From: Clostridium sp. CAG:451
GTDB lineage: Bacteria > Bacillota_I > Bacilli_A > RF39 > UBA660
DNA: 32,272 nucleotides
Direction: 5' to 3'
Assembly: GCA_000438295.1 (NCBI GenBank)
Contig: FR901062.1
Span: forward strand, 1-32,272
Shown here: positions 15,409 to 23,004 of the stretch, one piece after another
Layout of the letters: every line of letters begins with the position of its first letter
How positions within the stretch are numbered: the first letter of the stretch is position 1
Notes under the pieces: model-generated
Told to the model about the DNA's origin: nothing
Database searches by the model: none
The model's input: the letters and a program-made list of their open reading frames with translations, nothing else
Program-made: the position numbers and the translations under genes

Positions 15409-16302
15409 ATGGTACTTTTCTTATTAATTTTAATTGGAGTTGCAGTTATTCTTTATAGAAACTATCAAGGAGAGAATGTAACTAAATATATAACTTCTCA
15501 AGTAGAAACTTTATATAATAGATTTGCCCCTTATTCGTTTAAAGTAGTTAGGGAAAAAGCAAAGGATTTAGGACAAGAGTTTACAGCTAAACAATATCTA
15601 ATGCAAATTGTTATTTTAGGTGGATTTGCTGGAATAGTAACATATTTATACTTTTATAATTTATTAGTTAGTATAGCATATGTAATAATAGCAATATTAT
15701 CTGTTCCATATCTTGCATTCTTAAGATGTAAAAGAATTTATAGTGAGTTTGTCTTTGAACAAATACAAGTTTATACCACTAACGTTATTATGGAATTTGC
15801 TACTACTCAGTCTTTCGTTAAGTCCTTAGAAGGTGTTAGGGATTCAGGAGTATTAGAAGATCCTGTTTTAGCTGATGTTAATGTAATGATTGATATGGCT
15901 TATGAAAATGGATCAATTGATGAAGCAATTGAATATATGAATCAAAAGTATCCCTATTATATAGTTAAAAATATGCATCAGTTATTCCTACAAATAACTA
16001 AAGAAGGAGCAAGGGATACAGGAGAAAGTTTAGAAAACATGCAACTTGATATCGATACTTTAGTTGAAAGTGTTTATCGTGATAGAATGGATAGGGCACA
16101 GTTTCATAAGAAATTCTTGAGATATGGTGTTATCTTATATTTGTTAGTTATGCTTGTACAGTATATGTTAGGTCGTGAGAACTATTTAGCCCTAATAGAT
16201 AAAAATTATGTAAGATATATATTACATGGAATCATCATCTTCAATGCATACTTTCTTCTTAAAGGAGAAAAATATTATAATGAGAATGTGGGGGTTGAAT
16301 AG
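15409..16302 (+). CDS. tadB: TadB-like inner-membrane platform protein
   Basis: A 297-aa membrane protein of the T2SSF type. Hydrophobic segments lie at about 2-16, 66-82 and 84-100 and near the C-terminus (about 244-258 and 270-282). The cytoplasmic region between them (about 110-235) carries the T2SSF helices, including FEQIQVYTTNVIMEFATTQS and TKEGARDTGESLENM. TadB forms, with TadC, the platform that transmits TadA motor motion to pilin subunits. A very strong GGAAGGAGG site precedes the ATG, and the next gene starts 2 bases after the stop. Sequence is divergent from diderm TadB, so assignment rests on topology plus order after TadA. Confidence 0.75.
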   Translation: MVLFLLILIGVAVILYRNYQGENVTKYITSQVETLYNRFAPYSFKVVREKAKDLGQEFTAKQYLMQIVILGGFAGIVTYLYFYNLLVSIAYVIIAILSVPYLAFLRCKRIYSEFVFEQIQVYTTNVIMEFATTQSFVKSLEGVRDSGVLEDPVLADVNVMIDMAYENGSIDEAIEYMNQKYPYYIVKNMHQLFLQITKEGARDTGESLENMQLDIDTLVESVYRDRMDRAQFHKKFLRYGVILYLLVMLVQYMLGRENYLALIDKNYVRYILHGIIIFNAYFLLKGEKYYNENVGVE

Positions 16303-16304
16303 AT

Positions 16305-17084
16305 ATGGAAGTAATTATTGTAGCAGTAATAATTATAGGAGTCTTACTATATAATCACACTATTGATAAAGATAAGTTTATTAAAGATAATACTAAGTAC
16401 TTTAATATTCTAAGAGAAGATGATTATGATTTCTTAGTAGCTTCAAAATATGGTGATAAAGTTGATAGTAATGTCTTATTTCAAAAAAGAATTAATATTG
16501 GTGTAGTAACGATATTTGTAGTTTTATTTATTTCACTTAATTCAATAAGCCTACTTAATATTTTAGCAGCCGTGATTGTTGGTTTTGTAGCTTTTAAATA
16601 TCCATATATGGGATTAAAAAAATATTATAAAAATCATTTATATGAAATAGATATAATGTTACCATATTATTTAAAAGGGTTAGAAATATTAATTCAACAT
16701 TATACAGTACCAGTAGCTATTGGTAAAAGTATAGCTGATGCTCCAGATGTTTTTAAACCTGGTCTTAAGAATATGATAGAAAAGATTAATGCAGGTGATT
16801 CATCTATTCAACCATATATGGATTTTGCTAATGAATATCCAGTAAGAGATTCTATGCGAATGATGCGTTTACTTTATCGTTTAGGAATAGGTGGACAAGA
16901 AAAAAAACAAGAAAGACTTTTAATGTTTTCAAAGACTGTGTCTAATTTACAAGCAAAAGCTCGTGAGACTAAATATAAAGAAAGACTTAATCATATGGAG
17001 CAACAAACTATGATTATGCTTGTTGTAACGGGTGTAAGTGTCATGGGAGTTATATTGATTTCTATGATGACAATGATGGTTTAA
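16305..17084 (+). CDS. tadC: TadC-like inner-membrane platform protein
   Basis: A 259-aa membrane protein with an N-terminal helix (about 2-16), a hairpin of two helices (about 66-100), a cytoplasmic T2SSF-like domain (about 110-225; DIMLPYYLKGLEILIQHYTV, RMMRLLYRLGIGGQEKKQER) and a C-terminal helix (about 234-256). Topology matches the preceding TadB-like protein, as expected of the TadB/TadC pair. The motif LLYRLGIGGQEKKQERLLMF sits where other TadC proteins have a Lys/Arg-rich cytoplasmic helix. It is separated from the next gene by 82 bases that carry an internal promoter, so it is probably the last gene of the upstream transcription segment. Confidence 0.72.
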   Translation: MEVIIVAVIIIGVLLYNHTIDKDKFIKDNTKYFNILREDDYDFLVASKYGDKVDSNVLFQKRINIGVVTIFVVLFISLNSISLLNILAAVIVGFVAFKYPYMGLKKYYKNHLYEIDIMLPYYLKGLEILIQHYTVPVAIGKSIADAPDVFKPGLKNMIEKINAGDSSIQPYMDFANEYPVRDSMRMMRLLYRLGIGGQEKKQERLLMFSKTVSNLQAKARETKYKERLNHMEQQTMIMLVVTGVSVMGVILISMMTMMV

Positions 17085-17103
17085 TAATATTTATAAAAAA
17101 GTA

Positions 17104-17132
17104 GTTACAAATGGAAAAAAATTTGTTATAAT
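17104..17132 (+). promoter_or_regulatory. Internal promoter before the Flp-like pilin gene
   Basis: GTTACA (17104-17109), a 17-base spacer and a perfect TATAAT (17127-17132), followed by AAGGAGA (17149-17155). It sits in the longest gap of the Tad half and would give the small pilin its own, stronger transcription. Confidence 0.6.
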
Positions 17133-17166
17133 TGAAGTATATAATAGGAAGGAGATAGATGTGTAA

Positions 17167-17325
17167 ATGAAGGAAGCAACAGGTGAATTAAATATGACAG
17201 TTGTTACTATTGTTTTGATTGGAGTAATTACGACTTTCTTTGCTTGGTTTTGGCCAAATGTTATTAAGCCAAACATTCAAAAACAATGGAATAAAAATGT
17301 TCAGTCACAAGGTACTGTTAAATAA
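17167..17325 (+). CDS. 52-aa Flp-like prepilin candidate
   Basis: A short gene encoding MKEATGELNMTVVTIVLIGV followed by ITTFFAWFWPNVIKPN and a polar tail ending QGTVK. It has a 6-residue charged leader ending in Gly, a Glu, then an uninterrupted hydrophobic helix of about 20 residues and a short hydrophilic tail: the build and size of Flp/class III-signal pilins. The exact G|xxxxE spacing is not met (Glu immediately follows the Gly), so processing is uncertain, and no prepilin peptidase is in the window. In frame, a stop lies directly upstream (17164-17166), so ATG 17167 is the only start; AAGGAGA is 11 bases away, somewhat far. A 3-codon ATG-TGT-AAA-TGA precedes and overlaps it. It lies between TadC and a TadE-like gene and has its own promoter. 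Confidence 0.65.
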   Translation: MKEATGELNMTVVTIVLIGVITTFFAWFWPNVIKPNIQKQWNKNVQSQGTVK

Positions 17326-17342
17326 TAAAGAGGTGATTTAAA

Positions 17343-17843
17343 GTGCGTGATGCAATTGGTGGAGTTTTTTCATTACAAATTATATTAATCTTTGTTATAT
17401 TAATTAATGGGTATATGGCATACTCTGTCAATTATACTCGTGCTTTTCGTGTCAAGAATGGAATAATTAATATTGTTGAGGAAAGGGAAGGGTTTAGTCA
17501 AAATAGTAAAACAACTGAACTAATCCATAATTATGTTACATCAGCTGGTTATGGTCTTTCCTCTGTACAACAACAAAAAGTTAGAAATAACAATACTAAA
17601 AATGGTTGGTATTGTAGTGGTCAAGATGGTTATTGTATTAAGTGCTTTGATAATACAGGAAACAATAGAATTACCTCTGATGATGCTACTTATCGCGGGG
17701 TTTACTATACTGTAAAGACTTATGTAAATATGGATGTTCCTATTCTTAATAGAATTTTTACTGGTTTGCCTGACTTTTTATCTGTTAAAGGTGATACTAA
17801 AACAGTATATGCAAAGAATGGGTGCCAAGCCATGACTAGATAG
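17343..17843 (+). CDS. TadE/TadF-like minor pseudopilin
   Basis: A 166-aa protein starting at GTG (no in-frame ATG nearby; AGAGGTGA 7 bases upstream). N-terminus MRDAIGGVFSLQIILIFVIL, i.e. a short leader with Gly-Gly followed by a hydrophobic helix to about residue 28 that continues as an amphipathic helix (RAFRVKNGIINIVEEREGF), is the pseudopilin plan. The exodomain has four close cysteines (YCSGQDGYCIKC and a later GCQAM) and a beta region (GVYYTVKTYVNMDVPILNRI). It follows the small pilin by 17 bases and precedes the TadZ-like gene by 15. Likely a minor or tip pilin. Confidence 0.6.
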   Translation: MRDAIGGVFSLQIILIFVILINGYMAYSVNYTRAFRVKNGIINIVEEREGFSQNSKTTELIHNYVTSAGYGLSSVQQQKVRNNNTKNGWYCSGQDGYCIKCFDNTGNNRITSDDATYRGVYYTVKTYVNMDVPILNRIFTGLPDFLSVKGDTKTVYAKNGCQAMTR

Positions 17844-17858
17844 AAGGAAGGGATAAAT

Positions 17859-18836
17859 ATGTACGTTATAATTGCCAATGAAGCTAGAGAGATGTTATCC
17901 CACCTTGATATAGACGTGATGAAAAGTGTAGAGGGAGTTCATACAGCAGAGGAAATTGTTTCCATGTTTAAGAACTTCTTTTATGCTAGGATGATTCTTG
18001 ATGTTACTGCTATTGAAAATTATGATAATATTACAAATATTCAAAAAATATCTATAGGATTAGATGCTGAAAAGATAATATTAGTTCTTCCTAATAATTC
18101 GCTTTCAACATCTAGTAGTTATTTATCAAAGATTATTTCAATGGGAATTTATAACTTTACTACCAACTTGGATGGAGTTAAATATTGTTTAGAACATCCC
18201 AATACCTATAAAGATGTAGCACATATTCAGCAACTTAATGATTTATCAAGTACGATAAACGAAAAAGTTGTAGGTGGTAGTCAAATAATTGGTATTCGTA
18301 ATATTACAGATCATGCAGGTTCAACTACTTTGATTTATATGTTAAAGAAAGAACTTGAACAAACTTATGGAATGAGTGTATTAGCACTAGAAATAAATAG
18401 ACATGATTTTTTATATTTTAATGATAAAAATATGATTTCGACAACTGATGCTAATTTAATTACAGAAATTGTTAAACATAAAGATGCTTCAGTAATTCTT
18501 ATTGATTTAAATGATTCAGATAATGATGGTGTATGTGGAGATGTACTATATCTTTTAGAACCATCTAGTATAAAACTCAATAAACTGATGAGAAGAAATA
18601 GAAAGATATTTGAAGAATTAAGAGGAAAGAAGATTGTCTTAAATCAAAGTTTATTAACTAGTAAAGATGTAATGGACTTTGAATATGAAGGAAGAACTAA
18701 GGTTTTTTATAATATTCCTCCATTAAATGATAGAGAAAAAAGTCCTGTAATTGCTGACTTTTTAACCAAACTTGGTCTTTTAAATAAAGAAGAAGTAAAA
18801 GATGAAGGTAAGATTTTTGGATTATTCAAACGTTAA
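17859..18836 (+). CDS. TadZ/CpaE-like protein with degenerate ATPase site
   Basis: A 325-aa cytoplasmic protein with two parts. Residues 1-120 form an alternating beta/alpha receiver-like domain (LDVTAIENYDN, EKIILVLPNN, SMGIYNFTTN); residues 140-300 resemble a MinD/ParA-type domain. Where a deviant Walker A (KGGxGKT) is expected there is GIRNITDHAGSTTLIYMLKK (145-164): the glycine-serine-threonine core remains but both lysines are absent, while VILIDLNDSD (212-221) mimics the switch/Walker B strand. TadZ/CpaE proteins place Tad machines at the cell pole and some have atypical nucleotide sites. Position at the end of the Tad block supports the call. It may bind ATP weakly or act purely as a localisation scaffold. 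Confidence 0.65.
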   Translation: MYVIIANEAREMLSHLDIDVMKSVEGVHTAEEIVSMFKNFFYARMILDVTAIENYDNITNIQKISIGLDAEKIILVLPNNSLSTSSSYLSKIISMGIYNFTTNLDGVKYCLEHPNTYKDVAHIQQLNDLSSTINEKVVGGSQIIGIRNITDHAGSTTLIYMLKKELEQTYGMSVLALEINRHDFLYFNDKNMISTTDANLITEIVKHKDASVILIDLNDSDNDGVCGDVLYLLEPSSIKLNKLMRRNRKIFEELRGKKIVLNQSLLTSKDVMDFEYEGRTKVFYNIPPLNDREKSPVIADFLTKLGLLNKEEVKDEGKIFGLFKR

Positions 18837-18839
18837 TAA

Positions 18840-18868
18840 TTGACAAATAATGTTAAATTTTATATTAT
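18840..18868 (+). promoter_or_regulatory. Strong promoter before the VirB2-like pilin gene
   Basis: Perfect -35 TTGACA (18840-18845), a 17-base spacer and TATTAT (18863-18868), then AGAAGGAG 8 bases before the ATG. This is the only perfect -35 box I found in the window. With the terminator after the gene it would produce a separate short mRNA. Confidence 0.65.
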
Positions 18869-18892
18869 AATAGTTAAGAAGGAGAAATTGAT

Positions 18893-19255
18893 ATGAATTT
18901 ATTAAGTTTAGTACAAGTACTAGGAGATGCTAATCCTGTAAGTGACAAGTATTGCCATGGTTTTATGTTTTTAGTTAAAATTATTCGTAAAGGTGTATTT
19001 CCTATTTTACAAATTGGTATTCCTATTATTTTAATTGTTCTTGGAACACTTGATTTAGCCAAAGCTGTTATTGCGTCAGATGAAAAACAAGTAAAAGAAG
19101 CACAAGGTAAACTTATTAAACGTTGTATTTATGCTATAGCAGTATTCTTTATTGTAACACTTGTAAATGTTATTTTATCGATGGTTGCTACTACGGCAGG
19201 AAAAGATGCGACGGGTATTACTGATTGGCGTAATTGTTGGAATCATGCCAAATAA
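18893..19255 (+). CDS. VirB2/TrbC-like type IV secretion pilin
   Basis: A 120-aa protein with two long hydrophobic helices (about 36-56, FPILQIGIPIILIVLGTLDL, and 82-100, CIYAIAVFFIVTLVNVILSM) joined by a polar, positively charged loop (SDEKQVKEAQGKLIKR). This is the two-helix hairpin of VirB2/TrbC-type pilins, in the T4SS_pilin (PF18895-like) style. The 30-residue N-terminus is not a classical cleavable signal. It has its own promoter and terminator, which fits a major structural subunit needed in large amounts. A related domain forms the C-terminus of the next gene product. It marks the start of the T4SS half of the cluster. Confidence 0.75.
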   Translation: MNLLSLVQVLGDANPVSDKYCHGFMFLVKIIRKGVFPILQIGIPIILIVLGTLDLAKAVIASDEKQVKEAQGKLIKRCIYAIAVFFIVTLVNVILSMVATTAGKDATGITDWRNCWNHAK

Positions 19256-19265
19256 AAGTTTGAAT

Positions 19266-19303
19266 AAATAGCAAAGTATAAATTGCTATTTTTCTTTTTT
19301 TTT
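19266..19303 (+). terminator. Rho-independent terminator after the VirB2-like gene
   Basis: AAATAGCAA (19266-19274) and TTGCTATTT (19283-19291) form a perfect 9-bp stem with an 8-base loop, followed by an almost uninterrupted T-run to 19303. It isolates the pilin transcript; partial readthrough would feed downstream genes. Confidence 0.8.
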
Positions 19304-19358
19304 GATACAATTATTTTGATTAGTCTATTTCTTAGACTTTACTTTGGTGGAGGATTAT

Positions 19359-20570
19359 ATGAAAAAGAAAAGTATATATATTATAGCCTTATTACTAATA
19401 GCTTTTGTATTCTTGATGCCTAGTGATGTATTGGCTAAAGGGAAAAAGATTGGAACATGTACTTATAGCTTGGATGTTGATTCTTTAGGCTTATCTGGTA
19501 CTTTAAAATCAGCTAAGTTTGATATTACTGTATATAATGATGGAACAGTAAAGAAAGGTAAAATAAAATTTGTAAATAATGATAAGTCTAAATCTAAAGA
19601 GGAAGCAACTCTTGTTTCTGGTGTTAATTTAGATGGAACTCATACTTTAACATATAAGAAGATGTTTGATACAAATGGAGCTTTCTATAAAGCATATAAA
19701 AAATTAAATAATTGTCCTTCATTACAATTTGTTAATCAAGATAGCTATGGTATTTCTGCTATCAATATGGTTTTAAATGGTAATCAGAGTACTATTGATA
19801 ATGCTAACCAAACAAATACTCCTGATAGTACTGACCCTAATAGTTCGAAACGTACGCCCTATTGTGAAAATAGAGAAATGAAGATGAGAAATGTTTCTAA
19901 TGGTAGAATTTATTTCTCAACTTATGAAACTAATGGAGTAAGAACCTTTTCAGTTGTACTTAAGGTAAGAGGTAAAGTGGTTGGCAGTGCTAAGAATATT
20001 AATTATAATAATACTGGTAATATTAATTATGGTGCTAATACGTATAATTTTCTTGTTAATCCTTCTGATTATGATACATATTGGAGTAGTAAATGTTCAA
20101 CAGCTAAATTATTTATGAAAGCTGATGGTGGCCATACTAGTACTACTAGGATTTTTCAATTTACTAGACCATCAGATGTTGAAAATGGTTCATATAACGC
20201 TGCAGAAGCTAAATATGATACAGGAGATGCTAAAACTTATACAAACAATGCCACTTTAGACGGCCTTAATCAAAAGTATGATAATTGTAGTCAATTGATA
20301 GATACTAAAACAGAAGGGAGTTTTGGTTGGCTTCTTCAGAAATTACTTAATTATATTAAAATAGCAGGACCTATTTTAGTTGTCTTACTTAGTGCGCTAG
20401 ACTTTATTAAAGCTATAGCTTCAAGTGAAGAAGATGCTTTTAAGAAAGCTCAATCAAGACTTGTTATTCGCTTAGTAGCTGCTTTAGCGTTATTCTTAGT
20501 ACCTACTTTTGTAGAATTATTACTTGGACTAATAAATGGAATAAACGACCCAACTTGTGGTTTAAAATAA
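19359..20570 (+). CDS. Secreted exodomain fused to a C-terminal VirB2-like pilin domain
   Basis: About 403 aa. ATG 19359 is chosen because GTGGAGG precedes it by 5 bases and it yields a proper signal peptide (KKKSIYIIALLLIAFVFLMP, likely cleaved after VLA); an in-frame TTG at 19344 is less likely. Residues about 25-315 form an extracellular domain rich in Asn/Ser/Thr with two similar-looking beta modules and few cysteines. The last 85 residues contain two membrane helices joined by a polar loop: IAGPILVVLLSALDFIKAIA, SSEEDAFKKAQSRLVIR, LVAALALFLVPTFVELLLGL. This aligns with the upstream VirB2-like pilin (LGTLDLAKAVIASDEKQVKE...). It would therefore be a pilin with a large surface head, perhaps a capping or adhesive subunit. 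Confidence 0.7.
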   Translation: MKKKSIYIIALLLIAFVFLMPSDVLAKGKKIGTCTYSLDVDSLGLSGTLKSAKFDITVYNDGTVKKGKIKFVNNDKSKSKEEATLVSGVNLDGTHTLTYKKMFDTNGAFYKAYKKLNNCPSLQFVNQDSYGISAINMVLNGNQSTIDNANQTNTPDSTDPNSSKRTPYCENREMKMRNVSNGRIYFSTYETNGVRTFSVVLKVRGKVVGSAKNINYNNTGNINYGANTYNFLVNPSDYDTYWSSKCSTAKLFMKADGGHTSTTRIFQFTRPSDVENGSYNAAEAKYDTGDAKTYTNNATLDGLNQKYDNCSQLIDTKTEGSFGWLLQKLLNYIKIAGPILVVLLSALDFIKAIASSEEDAFKKAQSRLVIRLVAALALFLVPTFVELLLGLINGINDPTCGLK

Positions 20571-20586
20571 AAAGGAGTTGATGTAA

Positions 20587-22668
20587 ATGATAAACAGTGA
20601 ACCAGGTATTCTCCATGATGGTTTACGTAGTTTCTGTACCATTTTTGATGGGGTTGCTACTACTTTATTAGGCGGAATTTATAAAGTGTTTTTCTTAGTT
20701 GCTAATGCTACTATCATAAGTGGCGATGTTATCAAAGTATTCTATTCAAGAATTCAACTTATTCTAGGAATATTAATGATATTTAAACTAGCTATGTCAA
20801 TTTTAAATATTATTATAAACCCAGATGTTGTAAAAGATCAAAAAAATGGACCAGGTAAAATGGTTACTAGAATAGTGGCAGCTTTATTTATGCTAACTCT
20901 TGTTATACCAATAAATATTCCAAATGCTACTGCTAAAAGTCTTAATGCTTATATAAATGATCATGGAATTTTATTTGGTGTCTTATATAAAGCACAGGAT
21001 TCAATATTATCTGAAAATATTCTTGCTAAATTGATATTGGGTACTTCATCAAATGCAGATGCTGATGATATGGACGTTAATAATCTGAGTGATATAGGAA
21101 ATAGTATGGCGTCAACTGTTTTAAAAGTGTTTGTAAGGATTAATGTAAATGATGATACTCTTCCTGCTTGTGACTACGCTTCAGATGATGATCCTTGTTC
21201 AAATACAGTTTGTGCAGCGGAAGTTAATGAATCACATTATGCTGAAGAAAATGTTGATCCACAAGTTATTTTAAGCCATATAAATGATTCTTGTGGAAGA
21301 GGTTCAGATGAAAAATATGCTTTTGAATATACACCAATTATTGGGGCATTAGTAATGCTGATTATGGCTTTAATTATAACGGGATTTACTGTTGATATAG
21401 CTGTTCGTGCTATTAAACTTGCTGTTTTAAGACTTGTTGCTCCTGTACCGATTATTTCTTATATTAATCCACCTAAACAAGGAGGGGGAGCTTTTGATAA
21501 CTGGACTAAATCTTTGATTTCTACATATGTTGATTTATTTGTTAGACTTGCTATAGTATATTTTGGTTTATTTATGATTCAAATAATAATGAATGGTGGA
21601 CTTGATATCTTTGGAAGTAATGTTCAAGGATTTACATTTACATCAGGTGTAGCTTTCATTTTTATAATTTTAGGTATTCTTGTCTTTATGAGACAAGCTC
21701 CACAATTTATTAAAGATATTTTAGGAATAAAAGGAAAACCAATGGGAAATGTTGGACTTTCAAGTATGATGGCGGGAACTGCTTCATTACTTGGTGGTGC
21801 AGGATTAGCTGGAGCTGGAGCTGCTGCTATGGGAACTTTTGGAGCCGCTAGCGAAGCTGCTGCTCAAGGAAAGCCTGCTCCACATGGTTGGGCTGCAGGG
21901 CGTGATCTTGCTGCCCAGCTTAGAACAGGAGATCCTAAAGCTCGTGGTGGAATTGCAAATAGGATTCAAGATCGATTATCACGTAGTGCCAATATAAGAA
22001 TGGCTAGACGTTATGGTGTGACAGCTGCTGGACTTGATGTTGCTAAGGAAATTTCACAGAATGCAGATGCAGAAGCAGCTAGAGCTAAAGATTTATATGA
22101 AAGATTTACTCAAGGTAATATGAATGACTATGAACGTGCCCAATATGCTAGTAGAGAGGGATTAGCCTTGACTGGTTCAAGAGACCAACAAGATGAAATT
22201 ATTAGAAATCATATGTACAATAAAATGAATGATACAGCATCTGCTGCCTTTAAAGCTAAAAAGAAATGGGATGAAGGTAAAGAATATGCTAAAACTCATC
22301 GAGTTAATCCAAGCTTTGAAGAGGAGCATCGTCCAAGTTTATTTGGAGAACGACCTATGACTAATACGGCCGAAGGAAGACGTGATATGTATAATGCTAG
22401 AGGTCGTGGTCGAACAGCTCACCAGACTGTTGCTGATAGAATTTGGGGTAGTCATGATAAGTGGAATGATCCAACTAGTGAACGAACTGAAAATAGATGG
22501 AATCCTGGAACTCCAAAAGACGTAGATAATGATACTTATCATGATAATCCATTTGCTCCCCAAGGCGCAGGTTCACCATCACAATGGCATGGACCTGGTG
22601 GCGGTCCTGGACCTGGTGGCGGTCCTGGACCTGGTGGAGGCCCTGGTCCTGGAGGTCCTAGACCTTAA
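20587..22668 (+). CDS. VirB6/TrbL-like T4SS channel protein with soluble Gly/Pro-rich tail
   Basis: A 693-aa protein. The N-terminal 385 residues contain about seven hydrophobic segments with a Cys-bearing extracellular loop (about 195-240, LPACDYASDDDPCSNTVCAA), matching the polytopic TrbL/VirB6 family that lines the T4SS inner-membrane channel. The conserved arginine/proline stretch LAVLRLVAPVPIISYINPPK follows a membrane helix, as in Gram-positive TrbL-like proteins. Residues 400-693 are soluble: an Ala/Gly-rich segment, a charged helical region (ARAKDLYERFTQGNMNDYER) and a terminal GPGGGP repeat. AAGGAG is 9 bases from the ATG; a minimal ATG-TAA lies between them. The Pro/Gly tail could be a flexible cytoplasmic arm contacting VirB4 or VirD4. 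Confidence 0.75.
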   Translation: MINSEPGILHDGLRSFCTIFDGVATTLLGGIYKVFFLVANATIISGDVIKVFYSRIQLILGILMIFKLAMSILNIIINPDVVKDQKNGPGKMVTRIVAALFMLTLVIPINIPNATAKSLNAYINDHGILFGVLYKAQDSILSENILAKLILGTSSNADADDMDVNNLSDIGNSMASTVLKVFVRINVNDDTLPACDYASDDDPCSNTVCAAEVNESHYAEENVDPQVILSHINDSCGRGSDEKYAFEYTPIIGALVMLIMALIITGFTVDIAVRAIKLAVLRLVAPVPIISYINPPKQGGGAFDNWTKSLISTYVDLFVRLAIVYFGLFMIQIIMNGGLDIFGSNVQGFTFTSGVAFIFIILGILVFMRQAPQFIKDILGIKGKPMGNVGLSSMMAGTASLLGGAGLAGAGAAAMGTFGAASEAAAQGKPAPHGWAAGRDLAAQLRTGDPKARGGIANRIQDRLSRSANIRMARRYGVTAAGLDVAKEISQNADAEAARAKDLYERFTQGNMNDYERAQYASREGLALTGSRDQQDEIIRNHMYNKMNDTASAAFKAKKKWDEGKEYAKTHRVNPSFEEEHRPSLFGERPMTNTAEGRRDMYNARGRGRTAHQTVADRIWGSHDKWNDPTSERTENRWNPGTPKDVDNDTYHDNPFAPQGAGSPSQWHGPGGGPGPGGGPGPGGGPGPGGPRP
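22591..22662 (+). repeat. 18-bp tandem repeat encoding GPGGGP hexapeptides
   Basis: GGACCTGGTGGCGGTCCT occurs twice exactly (22591, 22609), a third time with two changes (22627) and then partially. It encodes three GPGGGP units plus GPGGP at the end of the VirB6-like protein. It is locally GC-rich against a very AT-rich background, and copy number could vary by replication slippage without changing the frame. Confidence 0.85.
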
Positions 22669-22692
22669 TATGAAAAGGAGTGTGACTAGTTT

Positions 22693-23004
22693 ATGAATTA
22701 TTTAATACCAGCTAATACGAAAAAAGGTGAATTGTTTTTAGGAATATTTAGAGGATTTGATTTGATTCTCTTTGGAGTTGGTATACTTTTAACCTTGGTA
22801 TTGTTAGTTAGTATGCCAATGAATGATACTATGCAGGTAGTACTTGTTATGCTTCCTGCTGGTATTTGTACTTTTCTAATTATTCCTATTCCTAATTATC
22901 ATAATATATTAACAATTATCTTAGAGTGTTATGCTTTTTTAACAAATAGACAAAGATATGTGTGGAAGGGTTGGTGTGTATCAGATGGCAAAAAAAATAG
23001 GTAG
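22693..23004 (+). CDS. PrgI/VirB3-like small membrane protein
   Basis: A 103-aa protein with a conserved N-terminal YLIPANTKKGE segment, two adjacent membrane helices (about 24-43 and 48-66) and a short cytoplasmic tail (NYHNILTIILECYAFLTNRQ). This is the PrgI (PF12666) pattern: 'iP.......k..glt..q......g...........' followed by two helices. PrgI proteins are the Gram-positive counterparts of VirB3, sitting in the T4SS membrane complex next to VirB4. A stop codon lies in frame just upstream, fixing ATG 22693. The gene overlaps the next by 20 bases, consistent with tight stoichiometric coupling with the VirB4 halves. Confidence 0.8.
   Translation: MNYLIPANTKKGELFLGIFRGFDLILFGVGILLTLVLLVSMPMNDTMQVVLVMLPAGICTFLIIPIPNYHNILTIILECYAFLTNRQRYVWKGWCVSDGKKNR

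Noticed and set aside
17159..17170. Tiny upstream frame ATG-TGT-AAA-TGA before the Flp-like pilin, and ATG-TAA at 20581 before the VirB6-like gene
   Set aside because: Too short to support a leader-peptide claim; likely chance in AT-rich sequence, although they lie between ribosome site and start in both cases.
17091..17276. Minus-strand open frame of 61 codons
   Set aside because: It lies opposite the promoter and the Flp-like pilin gene; the plus strand has promoter, ribosome site and a pilin-like product.
17533..17715. Plus-strand 60-codon frame inside the TadE/TadF-like gene
   Set aside because: Overlaps entirely a better supported frame and lacks its own ribosome site.
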